DNA of 64,000 nt, from the NCBI GenBank assembly GCA_022009775.1, contig CP091723.1, positions 558,001-622,000 of the forward strand, given 5' to 3'. The stretch comes from Christensenella sp. (GTDB lineage Bacteria > Bacillota > Clostridia > Christensenellales > CAG-917). Positions within the stretch are counted from its first letter, which is position 1. Each line of letters opens with the position of its first letter. The position numbers and the translations under genes are program-made. Shown here piece after piece: positions 39,301 through 47,009 of the stretch. The notes beneath the pieces were generated by a model. It ran no database searches. It worked only from the letters and a program-made list of their open reading frames with translations, and was not told the origin of the DNA.

Positions 39301-40725
39301 CTTGCCCGCAATCGTATAAAGTCTGTCCACAAAGTCGTATTCGTTGCCGTTTGCGTCCGAAGACTCGGTGATGAACGCGACTTGGTTTTCATCTTCGTTT
39401 GCCTGGATGAAAGTCGCCTTTTGTCCGTTGATGGAAGCAACCGAAAGCGCGGCGCCGTAAGTGGACGGAGATCCGACCGTGCCGCTGTCGGGGTTGCTTG
39501 CAAGGTTCGTGCCGTTGCCGCCGCCGAAGCCCGAAGAATAATCGTTGCTCGCCGCAACCACAAGGCTGATGCCTGCCGCTCTTACTCTGTTGTAAACTTC
39601 GTTGATGAGTTCGTCGCTCTTCTCGTCGGAGAAGCCCGCGCTTGAGCCGAGACTCATGTTGATGACGTCAACGCCGAGTTCGACGCAGTCGCTGACCGCC
39701 GCTATAATGTCTATCGTGTCCGCACCGCCCAAAGAATCGCTGTCGAGATTGTCAGTGAAAACTTTGCATATAACGAGTTGCGCTTCGGGAGCGACGCCCA
39801 CGAAGGTTTCGCTCGTTTCTTTGTTGACGACGTAATCGGATTTACCTGCGACGATACCCGCAACGTGAGTGCCGTGCGTGGAATATGACGGATAAACGTC
39901 GGAATCGTCGTCCGCATAGTCGTATGCATAAGGAACTTTTGCATTGTAATACACGTCGTCGACGGTGGCTTGTGCGTTGAATCTGGTGCTTGCCGCCATC
40001 TTTGCCGCAACGTCTTCCTTGCTCCACGCAGGGTTCGTCGGCATGGTTGCAAACGCTTCGTGTGAATAGTCAAGCCCCGTGTCGAGAATTGCAACCGTCA
40101 TACCTTCGCCCTTGTAGTTGAGGTTGGACGAATCGTAAATACCCGTGGTGTACACGTTTGCGTTGTTGCTCACCGCAACCTTCGGAACGGAATAAGACTC
40201 CGAATAGTAAACGTTCTTGACGCCGTCGAGTTTCTTTATCTCGTTGAACGTGTCCGCGTCGACTTTGAGCGCAACGCCGTTGTTGAGCGTCGAGTAGGAG
40301 TACTTGTAAGAATAGTCGAAGCGATTGTCGTCGAGCGTTGCGAGAAAATCGCGATGAGACGCTTCGATGTCCGATTTGAGCAGTTGCGCTTCGACGCTGT
40401 TGCAATACGTGGCAAAATCGCCGTACGCATAGCCCTTATTTTCGTAGGAAGTGAAAAGAGAATCTCCTTCGAGTTCAACTATAACCCAGCGTTTTCCGCT
40501 GTATGAAGCGGTCGTCTCTTGAACGGCCGTTTGACTGAAGTATTGTTGGCGCAGCGTCTCCATGTCGAAATTGCCGACTTTCGCGAAGCCGGAAACGACG
40601 TCAGAGTTCGTCGAGTTTTGTCCCGCGGCGGCAACTCCGCCCATTCCGAGAGCAAACGTGACGATAAGGACGCATATCAACGCCACAAGCGAATAATGTG
40701 TAGTTTTTGTCGTTCTTTTGTCCAT
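33328..40725 (-). CDS. Giant cell-anchored S8 subtilisin with PA domain, Ig-like domains and BspA-type leucine-rich repeats
   Basis: About 2465 residues from the ATG at 40725 (GGAG site; the longer frame upstream has no start logic). A signal peptide (LVALICVLIVTFALGMGG) leads to a peptidase S8 domain with the full triad: VAILDTGLDYSHEAF (Asp), HGTHVAGIVAGK (His), SGTSMAAPNMSGAVAL (Ser). A PA insert (ALIKRGDNTFAEKV) lies inside the catalytic domain. Then come Fn3/Ig-like regions, a BIG2 domain (VEFTWSSTNPAVVEID), about 25 BspA-type LRR_5 repeats (IGESAFEGCTKLKTV style), a Big_3-like domain (IRYVEGEAFDPTGMVV), a Pro/Asn linker, one transmembrane helix and an acidic tail. It is thus membrane-anchored, not sortase-anchored. 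It should cut host or dietary proteins at the surface, supplying the Opp system encoded downstream. Confidence 0.92.
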   Translation of the reverse strand: MDKRTTKTTHYSLVALICVLIVTFALGMGGVAAAGQNSTNSDVVSGFAKVGNFDMETLRQQYFSQTAVQETTASYSGKRWVIVELEGDSLFTSYENKGYAYGDFATYCNSVEAQLLKSDIEASHRDFLATLDDNRFDYSYKYSYSTLNNGVALKVDADTFNEIKKLDGVKNVYYSESYSVPKVAVSNNANVYTTGIYDSSNLNYKGEGMTVAILDTGLDYSHEAFATMPTNPAWSKEDVAAKMAASTRFNAQATVDDVYYNAKVPYAYDYADDDSDVYPSYSTHGTHVAGIVAGKSDYVVNKETSETFVGVAPEAQLVICKVFTDNLDSDSLGGADTIDIIAAVSDCVELGVDVINMSLGSSAGFSDEKSDELINEVYNRVRAAGISLVVAASNDYSSGFGGGNGTNLASNPDSGTVGSPSTYGAALSVASINGQKATFIQANEDENQVAFITESSDANGNEYDFVDRLYTIAGKSKGQTLNYKYVVVGGVGRATNYTAKIRRELQDKAGYDGTIALIKRGDNTFAEKVQNAMDNGADAVIIYNNLSGTIRMSLGDVNDPVPTCSIPMDAGKVFVEKANKGVGSIQINSEYKAGPFMSDFSSWGPTPDLQLKPEITAHGGEITSAVPGGYDVYSGTSMAAPNMSGAVALLRQYLKTANPTLTGVELNARVNQVLMSTATIALNDEGNPYSPRKQGAGLAGIADAINAESFITVKDKDGNVRDKTKIELYDDKTKTGIYEFEFTINNISGRVEEYDPTVYVMTETLASDNKTVAEKAHMLSDSTIEYFVDDARHTGHITVGANMTTTVKVRITLSQAAREYLDKSFENGMYVEGFVSLKGVDATKVTIGLPYLAFYGDWTAAPLFDYSTYELAESQKDTNVPAEDKLVASAADTKIIGMYFDDKYILQLGAYLYEMEDSDVKIYPEKEKAAVSMFDNRGQRTIYEVYMVYAGLLRGAAYMNVEIKDAATGQVIYTERQENVSKSYAAGGSNRAAAITLEIKPSEWNLLNNGTYYVSLKGELDYPGGENPKRNSFDFQFTVDYEAPQMLDYRIRYESYTENKKTKYRIYMDVDVIDNQFVQDVMPCYVKTEKGQNTLTLLTEHPIPVYGGQGQKSTVSFDITDIYEDYIKTGKMYIAVEDYAMNQSTYVINAKAGLDYPESVTIGDPDGRLVDTEAESEYPIYELEIKQNELFSPTITTLPDASMSQTLSWYVAKGSSVVAVNNEEIFGLAQGKATIYLKDGEDEDSVTYARVDVIVTEERLAEPVADKIVFPTVLNGKGYAVNADKEDLDLNPGQTLQIVASMSPWYIQNVEFTWSSTNPAVVEIDNLGNVTAKAKGTAYIEAKASGTRLSKKLKIVVGDYYRILNYTLYDYYGGEECVIPEDKNVMHIDEECFWYNTNLKRVVLPSTLTEIPKTAFKGCTNLEEVVIPSQCIVIGESAFEGCTKLKTVKFGMFTDRDHNVSDTYHGAITLGRNAFAKCTSLTTIENPQRITTAGDGAFSGCTALESIDISELRVTGSDVFANCTKLASVTTSKYTDIGTNMFAGCTALRSFVFKGSYLKEGAFNGCSGLTSFTFEPEDEFLGIGNYALAGVKIQKITLPDGTYSIGESAFEGCSNLREAVLSANTKLVGGKSTPFANCEKFGKFSINGDNANYSVGDGTTVKDAGVLYNKNKTQIVSVPTAKTEFDLLPSVVSIADGAFAGCKAITALNLSGVSEIGKYAFAGSTVKSVTFGSINALPEGVFSNCTRLTDVNGVGGVLSVGAYAFKGTTALRSVTLASATSIGDYAFQNSGVTEVVATNVESIGNNAFASSKLTAANFEKATSIGDRAFAVCNNLTSAKFGGVSKMGKEVFVSSLALTNVTFGQGTKVVGAYAFYSSSARANLINVVLPDGIENVGEFAFYNCTGLSTVNVTGAKTIGNYAFYNCSSLANATLGTVETIGKGAFANTALTSADLTSAVEIDAYAFMSTPLANVNFGAAQYIGDYAFANTALTTVTLPATFNKATYEYTWTIYDEKGRVEKIKTRNIPSFGAGAFSTIKTLTAINVAGDGEIVSIDGILYAVKPDGYELLQYPAGKSGKSFRTIDGTVAIGDSAFEGVEELENIELVYTVGTIGSYAFYSSSVKNYTFNSVEAPTLIAKYVDTTGMSSNDIVYLLFAQSTTSTTTIGSTIYYANFLDYVSKRIYRDYFNKEFYDAPDFKLTMTIPKNGKGYDTNVWTEFFSTINKTSTILPDETTHAAIDAIDNIGSVMTNDEIAAASSIEALQAVAKAAQDARKAYNAINDKEQIALIGEQEQKLLAAEKAIRNAKARLGHPVALVEVKIATIPDKIRYVEGEAFDPTGMVVKAIFADDSEIVVTDYTLDKTTFALGDEKVIVTYVYEGQTYNVDLLVNVEQKPVVPTPDTPSDGNNNAAGGNKAAIIAVSVVVPVVVIAGVVAAVLIVLKKKKSATKVEENEKKDDSDENSDEE

Positions 40726-40770
40726 TAAATTCTCCACGCATATATGCGCATTAATATAATACAAGGATAA

Positions 40771-40799
40771 ATTGTACCAAAGGATATCAAAAAAAGCAA
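40771..40799 (-). promoter_or_regulatory. Promoter of the subtilisin gene
   Basis: TTGCTT (40794-40799), a 17-base spacer and TACAAT (40771-40776) on the minus strand, 45 bases upstream of the ATG at 40725. Confidence 0.6.
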
Positions 40800-41233
40800 C
40801 AGTTTTCTTCGTCGCAATCGCAACTTTTTGCATAAAAATTTTTATTTGCGGTTTTTGCAGAAAAATTTGAAAGACCGTATCGGATTTGCAAAAATCAACA
40901 ATTTTCGACAAAATTTATAGTTTTCCATATTCTAAACGTTTATTTTTACTGCGGTATATAGCGGTTTTCGGCAATCTAAATTTCCGCGGAATGCCTTTTT
41001 GACAAAATTTTCATTTTTTAAGGAACATTAAAAAAGTAATAAAAAATACACGTTCCGTTGATTTTCCACACATGTGTATCAATATCTCGAAGTGTCAGAT
41101 TTACACGACGTTGTATGAATAATTATTTTTTTGTATAATTATACGGATTATACAATATTTTATACATTTGTTCGAAACGCATCGTTTTTCGAGTTTTTTC
41201 TCGGTTAAAACTCAAATTTTTGCTTCGTTTGAG
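40800..41233. other. A+T-rich divergent intergenic region
   Basis: No gene is supported here. It separates the subtilisin gene (minus) from the 41307 lipoprotein gene (plus). It holds an inverted repeat TTGTATAA (41131-41138) / TTATACAA (41148-41155), which could be an operator, and a hairpin AAACTCAAA (41208-41216) / TTTGAGTTT (41228-41236) overlapping the -35 box of the plus-strand promoter. Confidence 0.5.
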
Positions 41234-41262
41234 TTTACAAAACACACGCGCGATGTTATGAT
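41234..41262 (+). promoter_or_regulatory. Promoter of the 41307 lipoprotein gene
   Basis: TTTACA (41234-41239), a 17-base spacer and TATGAT (41257-41262). A hairpin ends inside the -35 box. An AAAGGAG site lies just before the ATG at 41307. Confidence 0.65.
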
Positions 41263-41306
41263 TGTTTCTATCTCAAAATAAATATAAGCCGTAAAAGGAG
41301 TTATAT

Positions 41307-44300
41307 ATGAACAAAGGACTCAAAGGAATAGTTATCGCACTCGTGCTCGTTCTCGCTCTCGCATTGGGACTGAGCGCATGCGACGAGCCTGAATATTATT
41401 CGGTGAGCGTGACAAGCAACCTGCCGGGCGATCAATCGGTACAAGTCTACGCCTCTGCCCCGAAAGACGCAAAAGGCTATCAAAAAGGCGAAACCGCCTA
41501 CGTTTACACACTTGTTGCCCCGGGCAGTAAACTGACGGTTGAAAGCATAACCGCAAACGGAACGACGCTCACTGCCGACAACGAAGGTCGCTATCCCTTC
41601 ACCGTCGAAGGCAACACGATGATAAACGTCGTTTTCGTACAGTCCGACAACGTTCGTCTCAATGTGTCCGCAGACAGTGAAAAAGGAACGTATACGACGA
41701 ATCCCGACGGCGTTCTCTTTGCGACAAACACCGACGTTACGATAACCGCAACGGCAAAAGACGGCTACGCTCTTAAAAATTACGTCGTAAACGACGTAGA
41801 GACCGAACCGTCCTATGACGGCTCACTCTCGCTTACGCTCAAAATCGACACCACGGTCAAGATAAACTTCGTACCGCGCATGGAAGACGGCGTGTTTTCG
41901 ACCTTACAAGGCAGATTGAAAGTCAAAGGTCATTACGTCTACGACGCCGATGATAACAAATACGATTTCATTCACAATCTCGAAACCGTGTTCGGTGACA
42001 AACAAATTTCACAAGTCGAATCCGACTCCAAAACCGGAAAGGTCTATTTCGAGTCCGTATTCGGAAAAAAGCAACCGCAATATCACCGTCATTAAACACA
42101 CGGCAAACAACACTATTGCCGAATACACTTCGGACAATCTATTCGAAGAGTATTACAACCCGTTCGATTTGCTCTCCGCAAGCGACTTCGAGAAAGTGAG
42201 CGACACCGAATACATTCTTTACAACGCCGCAAAGGCAAAAAGCGCCGCAAGCGCACTTTCGGGCTGGACGGAAAGCATTTCGTCTTTCAAAGTCGTCGTC
42301 GAAAACGGCGTTGCTGTCAAATTGCACATCGTCACCGAGCGTATTCAACCGTCTTCTGCATCCGAAACCTACGTTTCCACTTATGATTTCGATTTGAGCG
42401 AACACGGCACGGCAAGCGTTGACACGCTCTACACTCAACCCTATCCGCACACCGCCGACCACGACGCACTTCTTGCCGCACTCACGACCGCTTCCGAAAA
42501 GGCGGCGTACACCGTGCGCCACCAAGGTCACGAAGTGGGATACGTTGAACCCGACGGCGGCGAAACTCGTCCCGGATACGGCGATACCGACTACAAAGTG
42601 TACGTCAACGAGCAAATGATTTACGACTCATACAAGGACGAAGAACACGGATACGTCGCACTCGACAACTACGTTTATCCTTTCGATTATCTCAAGTCTT
42701 CAAATCAAGTCGTTTTGCGCGACCCCGTCAACGTTGAATCGATCAAGTATTATCAACCGAGTTTTCTCGGCTTTGACGTTGCGCTCTTCAAAAAAGTCGA
42801 CGAAAACAAATACACGCTTCATCAGGACAGTATGGCACAACTCATTGCGCCCTACTTTGCAATCGGCAACGAGCAAGCCTATTACGCATACGCAACCGAC
42901 CTTACTCTCATTCTCAAAGACGGCGCGCTCGATCAGGTGGTTTTCACTTACAAGACCTACGGCATCGAAGAAACAGTGACTTTGACGTTTGACTTCGTCA
43001 CCGCTTTCGACGCGAAAGAAGATCTCGGTCTCGACTTCGACAACGCAAGCAAGAAGAGCGTCCTTGACGACTTCATCGGTCAATACAAGGACAATATGGG
43101 CAACTTCCTTACGGTTGACAAATCCGGCTTCACCTACAACGGCGAAAAAATCGCGATTTCACAATACATTTCCGCAACCGAAACCGAACCTGCATATTTC
43201 ATCGGCACGTGGAAGGGAAAAGTCGTCAGCATAATGAAGTTCAGTTCAAAACAGATTCTCATCACCAGCGACGACTACTCCGTCAACGTCACTCTCGACG
43301 CGGTTGACACGGGCGTCGTGACTGTCGACAAAAAATTCGTCGGCGTATGGGAAATCAACGACGAAAAGGAAGACTTGCACTACAAGGTGCGCGTGCAATC
43401 TCACGCAGTGTGGGTCAATGACGTCGAATGTGAACTCATCTCCTACACCGAAAACGAAGGCGCAACGATAAAACTCGGAGACGACACTCTTTATCTGCTC
43501 GACGCAGCCGAAGACAAAGACGGCAAATTCGTGTCCGCAATGATTAAGTTCGCAAACAACGAATACGTCAAATTCACTCTTCTCGACACGGGCGAATCCG
43601 TCGGTATCGAAATCCCCGAAGAATACGTCGGTATGTATATGACCAACGACGAGAGATACAAGGTCGTTATCACGTTCTCGACGATAACCATCAACGGCGT
43701 TGAGTTCGTTCCCACGTCGTACAGCGAAGCGGACGGATTCGTCGGCACGTACGGCACCGACACCGAATATAGAGTGGCGTTCTATTCAGTCGCAGGTTCA
43801 GTCAATAAAGACGTTTTGCAAATCGGCAACGGCGACAAACTCAACCGCGTCGAATCTCTCAACAAAAACTACATCGGCACGTGGGAATCCGATCCCGAAA
43901 TCACCGAATATCACTACACCGTCGTGTTCACCGAGACGACACTCAAGATAAACGACAAGTTCTACCCCGTCAAATACAATCAAACCTACGGCTACGAAGT
44001 GGAATTCGAAGGTGACGGTTACACGACCTACATCTTGTTCTTCTACAACGCATACGGCAATCCGAGCATGATTATGTACAGCAACGGCGGCACGACAATC
44101 AATCTCTACAAGAAAGTTCCAACCAAAGTACCCGAAGAGATCATCGGCACTTGGGAAGGCGTTGACGGCACAACCGCAATAACCGCTATCGTTGACAAAG
44201 ACGGCAAGTTGCAAATCAAAATCGGTGACGGCGATTTCAAGACGATAAATGCCGAATACGACACCGCAAACAGTCAATTTGCATTCACTCTCGACGGCAA

Positions 44301-44652
44301 AGATACTTTCTTCGTTTACGACGCGGACGCAAAAACGTTCAATCTCTATCAAGTGGAAGGCTATGACGTTGACTTCACAAAATCCGCAACCGTCGACATC
44401 CCCGACAAATTTTTCGGAACTTGGGTATCTTCCGACGGAAAAACGAAAGTCATCGCCGAAAAAGGCAAACTTTCAGTCATGATAAACGGCGGCGAGCTCG
44501 TGAAAGTTGCAGAAGCCACTTCCGACGAATTCGGCGTATACTTCACCGTTGACGGCGTGAAGTATTCTTTGAGCGCGTCTTACGGCGAAAATCAAATTCT
44601 GATTGCCGCTGACGATTCTTCATTCTATGCAATGTTGACGCTTCAAGCGTAA
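41307..44652 (+). CDS. GTW-repeat surface lipoprotein (one frameshift)
   Basis: Joined product of about 1115 residues. The signal peptide ends in the lipobox GLSAC. The N-terminal third has InlB-like or PASTA-like beta modules (VTSNLPGDQSVQVYA, VRLNVSADSEKGTYT). The C-terminal half is the clearest run of the GTW units seen in this window: FIGTWKG, FVGVWEIND, YVGMYMTND, YIGTWESDP, IIGTWEGVD, FFGTWVSSD, each spaced about 70-80 residues. The frame shifts at an A6 run (42065-42070); without one A the sequence reads SVFGKSNRNITVIKH. No enzymatic motif. It is divergent from the subtilisin gene and ends at a strong terminator. Confidence 0.82.
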
Positions 44653-44666
44653 TCGGAAAAACACTG

Positions 44667-44698
44667 AAAAAGCGGAACGCAAATGCGTTCCGCTTTTT
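44667..44698 (+). terminator. Terminator of the 41307 lipoprotein gene
   Basis: Perfect stem GCGGAACGC (44672-44680) / GCGTTCCGC (44685-44693) with flanking A5/T5, 15 bases after the stop codon. Confidence 0.85.
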
Positions 44699-44870
44699 AT
44701 ATAAATCATATTCGTTTTACATCTGTTTTTCCCCATATCTTTTGCGACATAAAATCGTCGATACATGCGATTAGATATTCGATATTACACGGCAAATCAT
44801 ATTGCAAACGTGCAAATTTATCAATATGTTTTTTGCCGAAAAAACATCAATCGTCAACGCCGGTTTTCCG

Positions 44871-45134
44871 TCAAGAAAGCCAAAGCCAAATAATGAGCGC
44901 AGTCAGTCCAAAGCCGACAAGCACGACAAGGATTCTCGGCAACATAACTTCAAACATTGCGCGTATCATCGCACGCTGTTCTTTGCGCGTGACGTCGCTT
45001 TTTTGGCGTTTATGTCGGGGCGTGTTTTCCCTATTCTGAAAAGCGGCGCGCCGATATTTTGGCAACTCGTCGCCGTTCATGGGGGCTACGGTCATGCCGT
45101 TGTCCCAGTCGTCTTGTCTGTCTTTTCTACTCAT
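44871..45134 (-). CDS. Small basic membrane protein of unknown function
   Basis: An 87-residue protein: a highly charged, hydrophilic N-terminal 60 residues (MSRKDRQDDWDNG, KYRRAAFQNRENTPRHKRQKSD) and one C-terminal transmembrane helix (VMLPRILVVLVGFGLTALIIWLWLS). It should be a tail-anchored protein with its domain in the cytoplasm. I do not recognise a family. Support for being real is a consensus promoter whose -10 box ends six bases before the ATG, which implies a leaderless mRNA. It is convergent with the 41307 gene and divergent from the amidohydrolase gene. Confidence 0.6.
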   Translation of the reverse strand: MSRKDRQDDWDNGMTVAPMNGDELPKYRRAAFQNRENTPRHKRQKSDVTRKEQRAMIRAMFEVMLPRILVVLVGFGLTALIIWLWLS

Positions 45135-45140
45135 ACCGTC

Positions 45141-45169
45141 ATTATAGCGTGTATTCCATGCAAAATCAA
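45141..45169 (-). promoter_or_regulatory. Promoter giving a probable leaderless mRNA for the small membrane protein
   Basis: TTGATT (45164-45169), a 17-base spacer and TATAAT (45141-45146) on the minus strand, then six bases and ATG at 45134. Geometry is the same as upstream of the flavoprotein gene at 2910. Confidence 0.6.
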
Positions 45170-45409
45170 TTGCTTTTTTTGCATAGCGCGTCTCATTAAC
45201 CGTATTTTAAGTTTTCACGACGTTTTTCATGTCGGATACTCGTTTTGCACCACAGAAACGGCGTAATTTGCCGTCGATTTTACGGTTTTATGCGCTTTTT
45301 GAAATAAAATTGCATATAATCGTTTCCCAAATCAAATATATTGTAGTATCATTATCATACGCAAAATATAAAGTTATTCGCGCGCGTTATGCGCGCAAAA
45401 GGCAGAAAA

Positions 45410-46696
45410 ATGAATAAGTATGCAATCGTAAACGCAAACGTAATAAGCGGAAAAGAAAACGACGCCGTCCTTAAAGACGCAATTATCATCGTCGAAGACG
45501 GACACATCTCAGACATAACGACGGACAAAGACAGTGCACTCGGTCTCAAACAAATCGACCTTGGCGGAAAATATATCCTGCCGGGACTTATCAATATGCA
45601 CGTTCACCTTCCCGGCTCCGGCATGCCCAAAGATACCAAGAAACAGAACAAAGAAACCGTGCACAAACTCATGAGCCACAAACTCACGAAGTATATCGTA
45701 TACAGACTTTGCGCAAGTTACGCAAAGGTGGAACTTATGTCGGGCGTCACCACCATTCGCACGGTTGGCGGTCTTGACGACATTGACTCTATCATAAGAG
45801 ACAAGTCAAACGCAGGCAAAATCAAAGCGCCGCGTATTCTCGCATCGAATATGGCAGTTTCCGTCAAAGACGGACACATGGCAGGTTTGCTTGCCTACGA
45901 AGCCAAAGACGCTCAAGACGGAGCAAAGCTCGTGGACAAAATCGCAAAGACCAATCCCGACCTTATCAAGCTCATGATAACGGGCGGCATTCTCGACGCT
46001 AAAGTTGAAGGCGAACCCGGCGTGTTGCGTATGTCCCCCGAAATCGTCAAAGCATGCTGCGACAAAGCACACGAATACGGATTCAAAGTTGCGGCTCACG
46101 TGGAAAGTCCGCTCGGCGTAACGGTTGCGCTTGAAAACGGCGTTGACACTATAGAGCACGGCGGTACGGTTACCGAACACGAAATCGAACTCTTCAAAAA
46201 GAACGGCGGCGCACACATTCTCACAATCTCCCCCACCGTTCCTCTCGCACTCTTCCCGCTTGAAAAATCGGGCGGAACGAAACTTCACAAAATCAACAGC
46301 GAAGTGGTGTTCAAAGGCATGCTTCAATGCGCGAGAACTTGCCTTGACAACGGAATTCCCGTCGGTCTCGGCACGGATACGGCTTGCCCGTACGTCACTC
46401 ACTACGACATGTGGCGTGAACTTATGTATTTCAAAAAATATCTCGGCGTAAGCAACGAGTTTGCAATCCACACCGCAACGCTCGTAAACGCTCAAATTGC
46501 AGGCATTGACGACATTACAGGCTCGATTGAAGTGGGAAAATCCGCAGACTTCATGGTTGTAAACGGCAATCCGCTCGAAGACCTTGAAACCTTGTGCAAT
46601 CCGCAAATGGTCGTTTTGCGCGGTAACGTCATCAAACGCCCCAAAGTGAAGAAATTCGCCTACGTCGAAGAAGAACTCGACAAATACATCAAATAA
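45410..46696 (+). CDS. Metal-dependent amidohydrolase (imidazolonepropionase/prolidase-like)
   Basis: A 428-residue cytoplasmic amidohydrolase from the ATG at 45410 (AAAGG site; an in-frame ATG 21 bases upstream lacks one). Motifs in order: composite-domain strand YAIVNANVISGKENDAV, metal-binding LPGLINMHVHLPGSG, AHVESPLGVT, IEHGGTVT and GLGTDTACPY (the catalytic Asp region), with the C-terminal GSIEVGKSADFMVVNGNPLEDLE strand. This layout matches the subgroup with Xaa-Pro dipeptidases and aryldialkylphosphatase-like enzymes. The substrate is not certain; dipeptide cleavage would fit the nearby peptide-uptake genes, but that is inference. Confidence 0.88.
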   Translation: MNKYAIVNANVISGKENDAVLKDAIIIVEDGHISDITTDKDSALGLKQIDLGGKYILPGLINMHVHLPGSGMPKDTKKQNKETVHKLMSHKLTKYIVYRLCASYAKVELMSGVTTIRTVGGLDDIDSIIRDKSNAGKIKAPRILASNMAVSVKDGHMAGLLAYEAKDAQDGAKLVDKIAKTNPDLIKLMITGGILDAKVEGEPGVLRMSPEIVKACCDKAHEYGFKVAAHVESPLGVTVALENGVDTIEHGGTVTEHEIELFKKNGGAHILTISPTVPLALFPLEKSGGTKLHKINSEVVFKGMLQCARTCLDNGIPVGLGTDTACPYVTHYDMWRELMYFKKYLGVSNEFAIHTATLVNAQIAGIDDITGSIEVGKSADFMVVNGNPLEDLETLCNPQMVVLRGNVIKRPKVKKFAYVEEELDKYIK

Positions 46697-46730
46697 TGCA
46701 AAATCGCAAACTATCACACAAAATGCACCA

Positions 46731-46757
46731 AAAAGACACGCCCCGCGCGTGTCTTTT
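46731..46757 (+). terminator. Terminator of the amidohydrolase gene
   Basis: Stem GACACGC (46735-46741) / GCGTGTC (46747-46753) flanked by A4 and T4, 35 bases after the stop codon. The following 130 bases up to the palindromic element hold nothing I can name. Confidence 0.8.
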
Positions 46758-46884
46758 GTTTTATATAATGGTATTGAAAATGAGTTCAAATTTGTGGATA
46801 AATAGATAGTTTTAATATTGTTAATACTTGATGTTATATTAATTGGATACTTTGAAAAAAGAAGATTGTTTAGTACGCTAAAAG

Positions 46885-47009
46885 CCTAAGCGCGCCAAAC
46901 AGATGAATGATGAGAAAAAGCCCTTCGCACGCTCGCCTAGTGTACTTTGCGTACACGACGAGTGGACGAAGGGCTTTGACAAAATCAGTCGCTGTTTGGT
47001 GCGCTTAGG
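46885..47009. repeat. 125-bp palindromic element with nested terminator
   Basis: Terminal inverted repeats CCTAAGCGCGCCAAACAG (46885-46902) and its complement at 46992-47009 match at 17 of 18 positions. Inside lies a second stem AAGCCCTTCG/CGAAGGGCTT with a further inner GTGTAC/GTACAC arm. Read on the minus strand it ends in a T-run and terminates the foldase-like lipoprotein gene, whose stop codon lies in the right-hand repeat. It could be a miniature transposable element or simply a large terminator. Confidence 0.65.
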
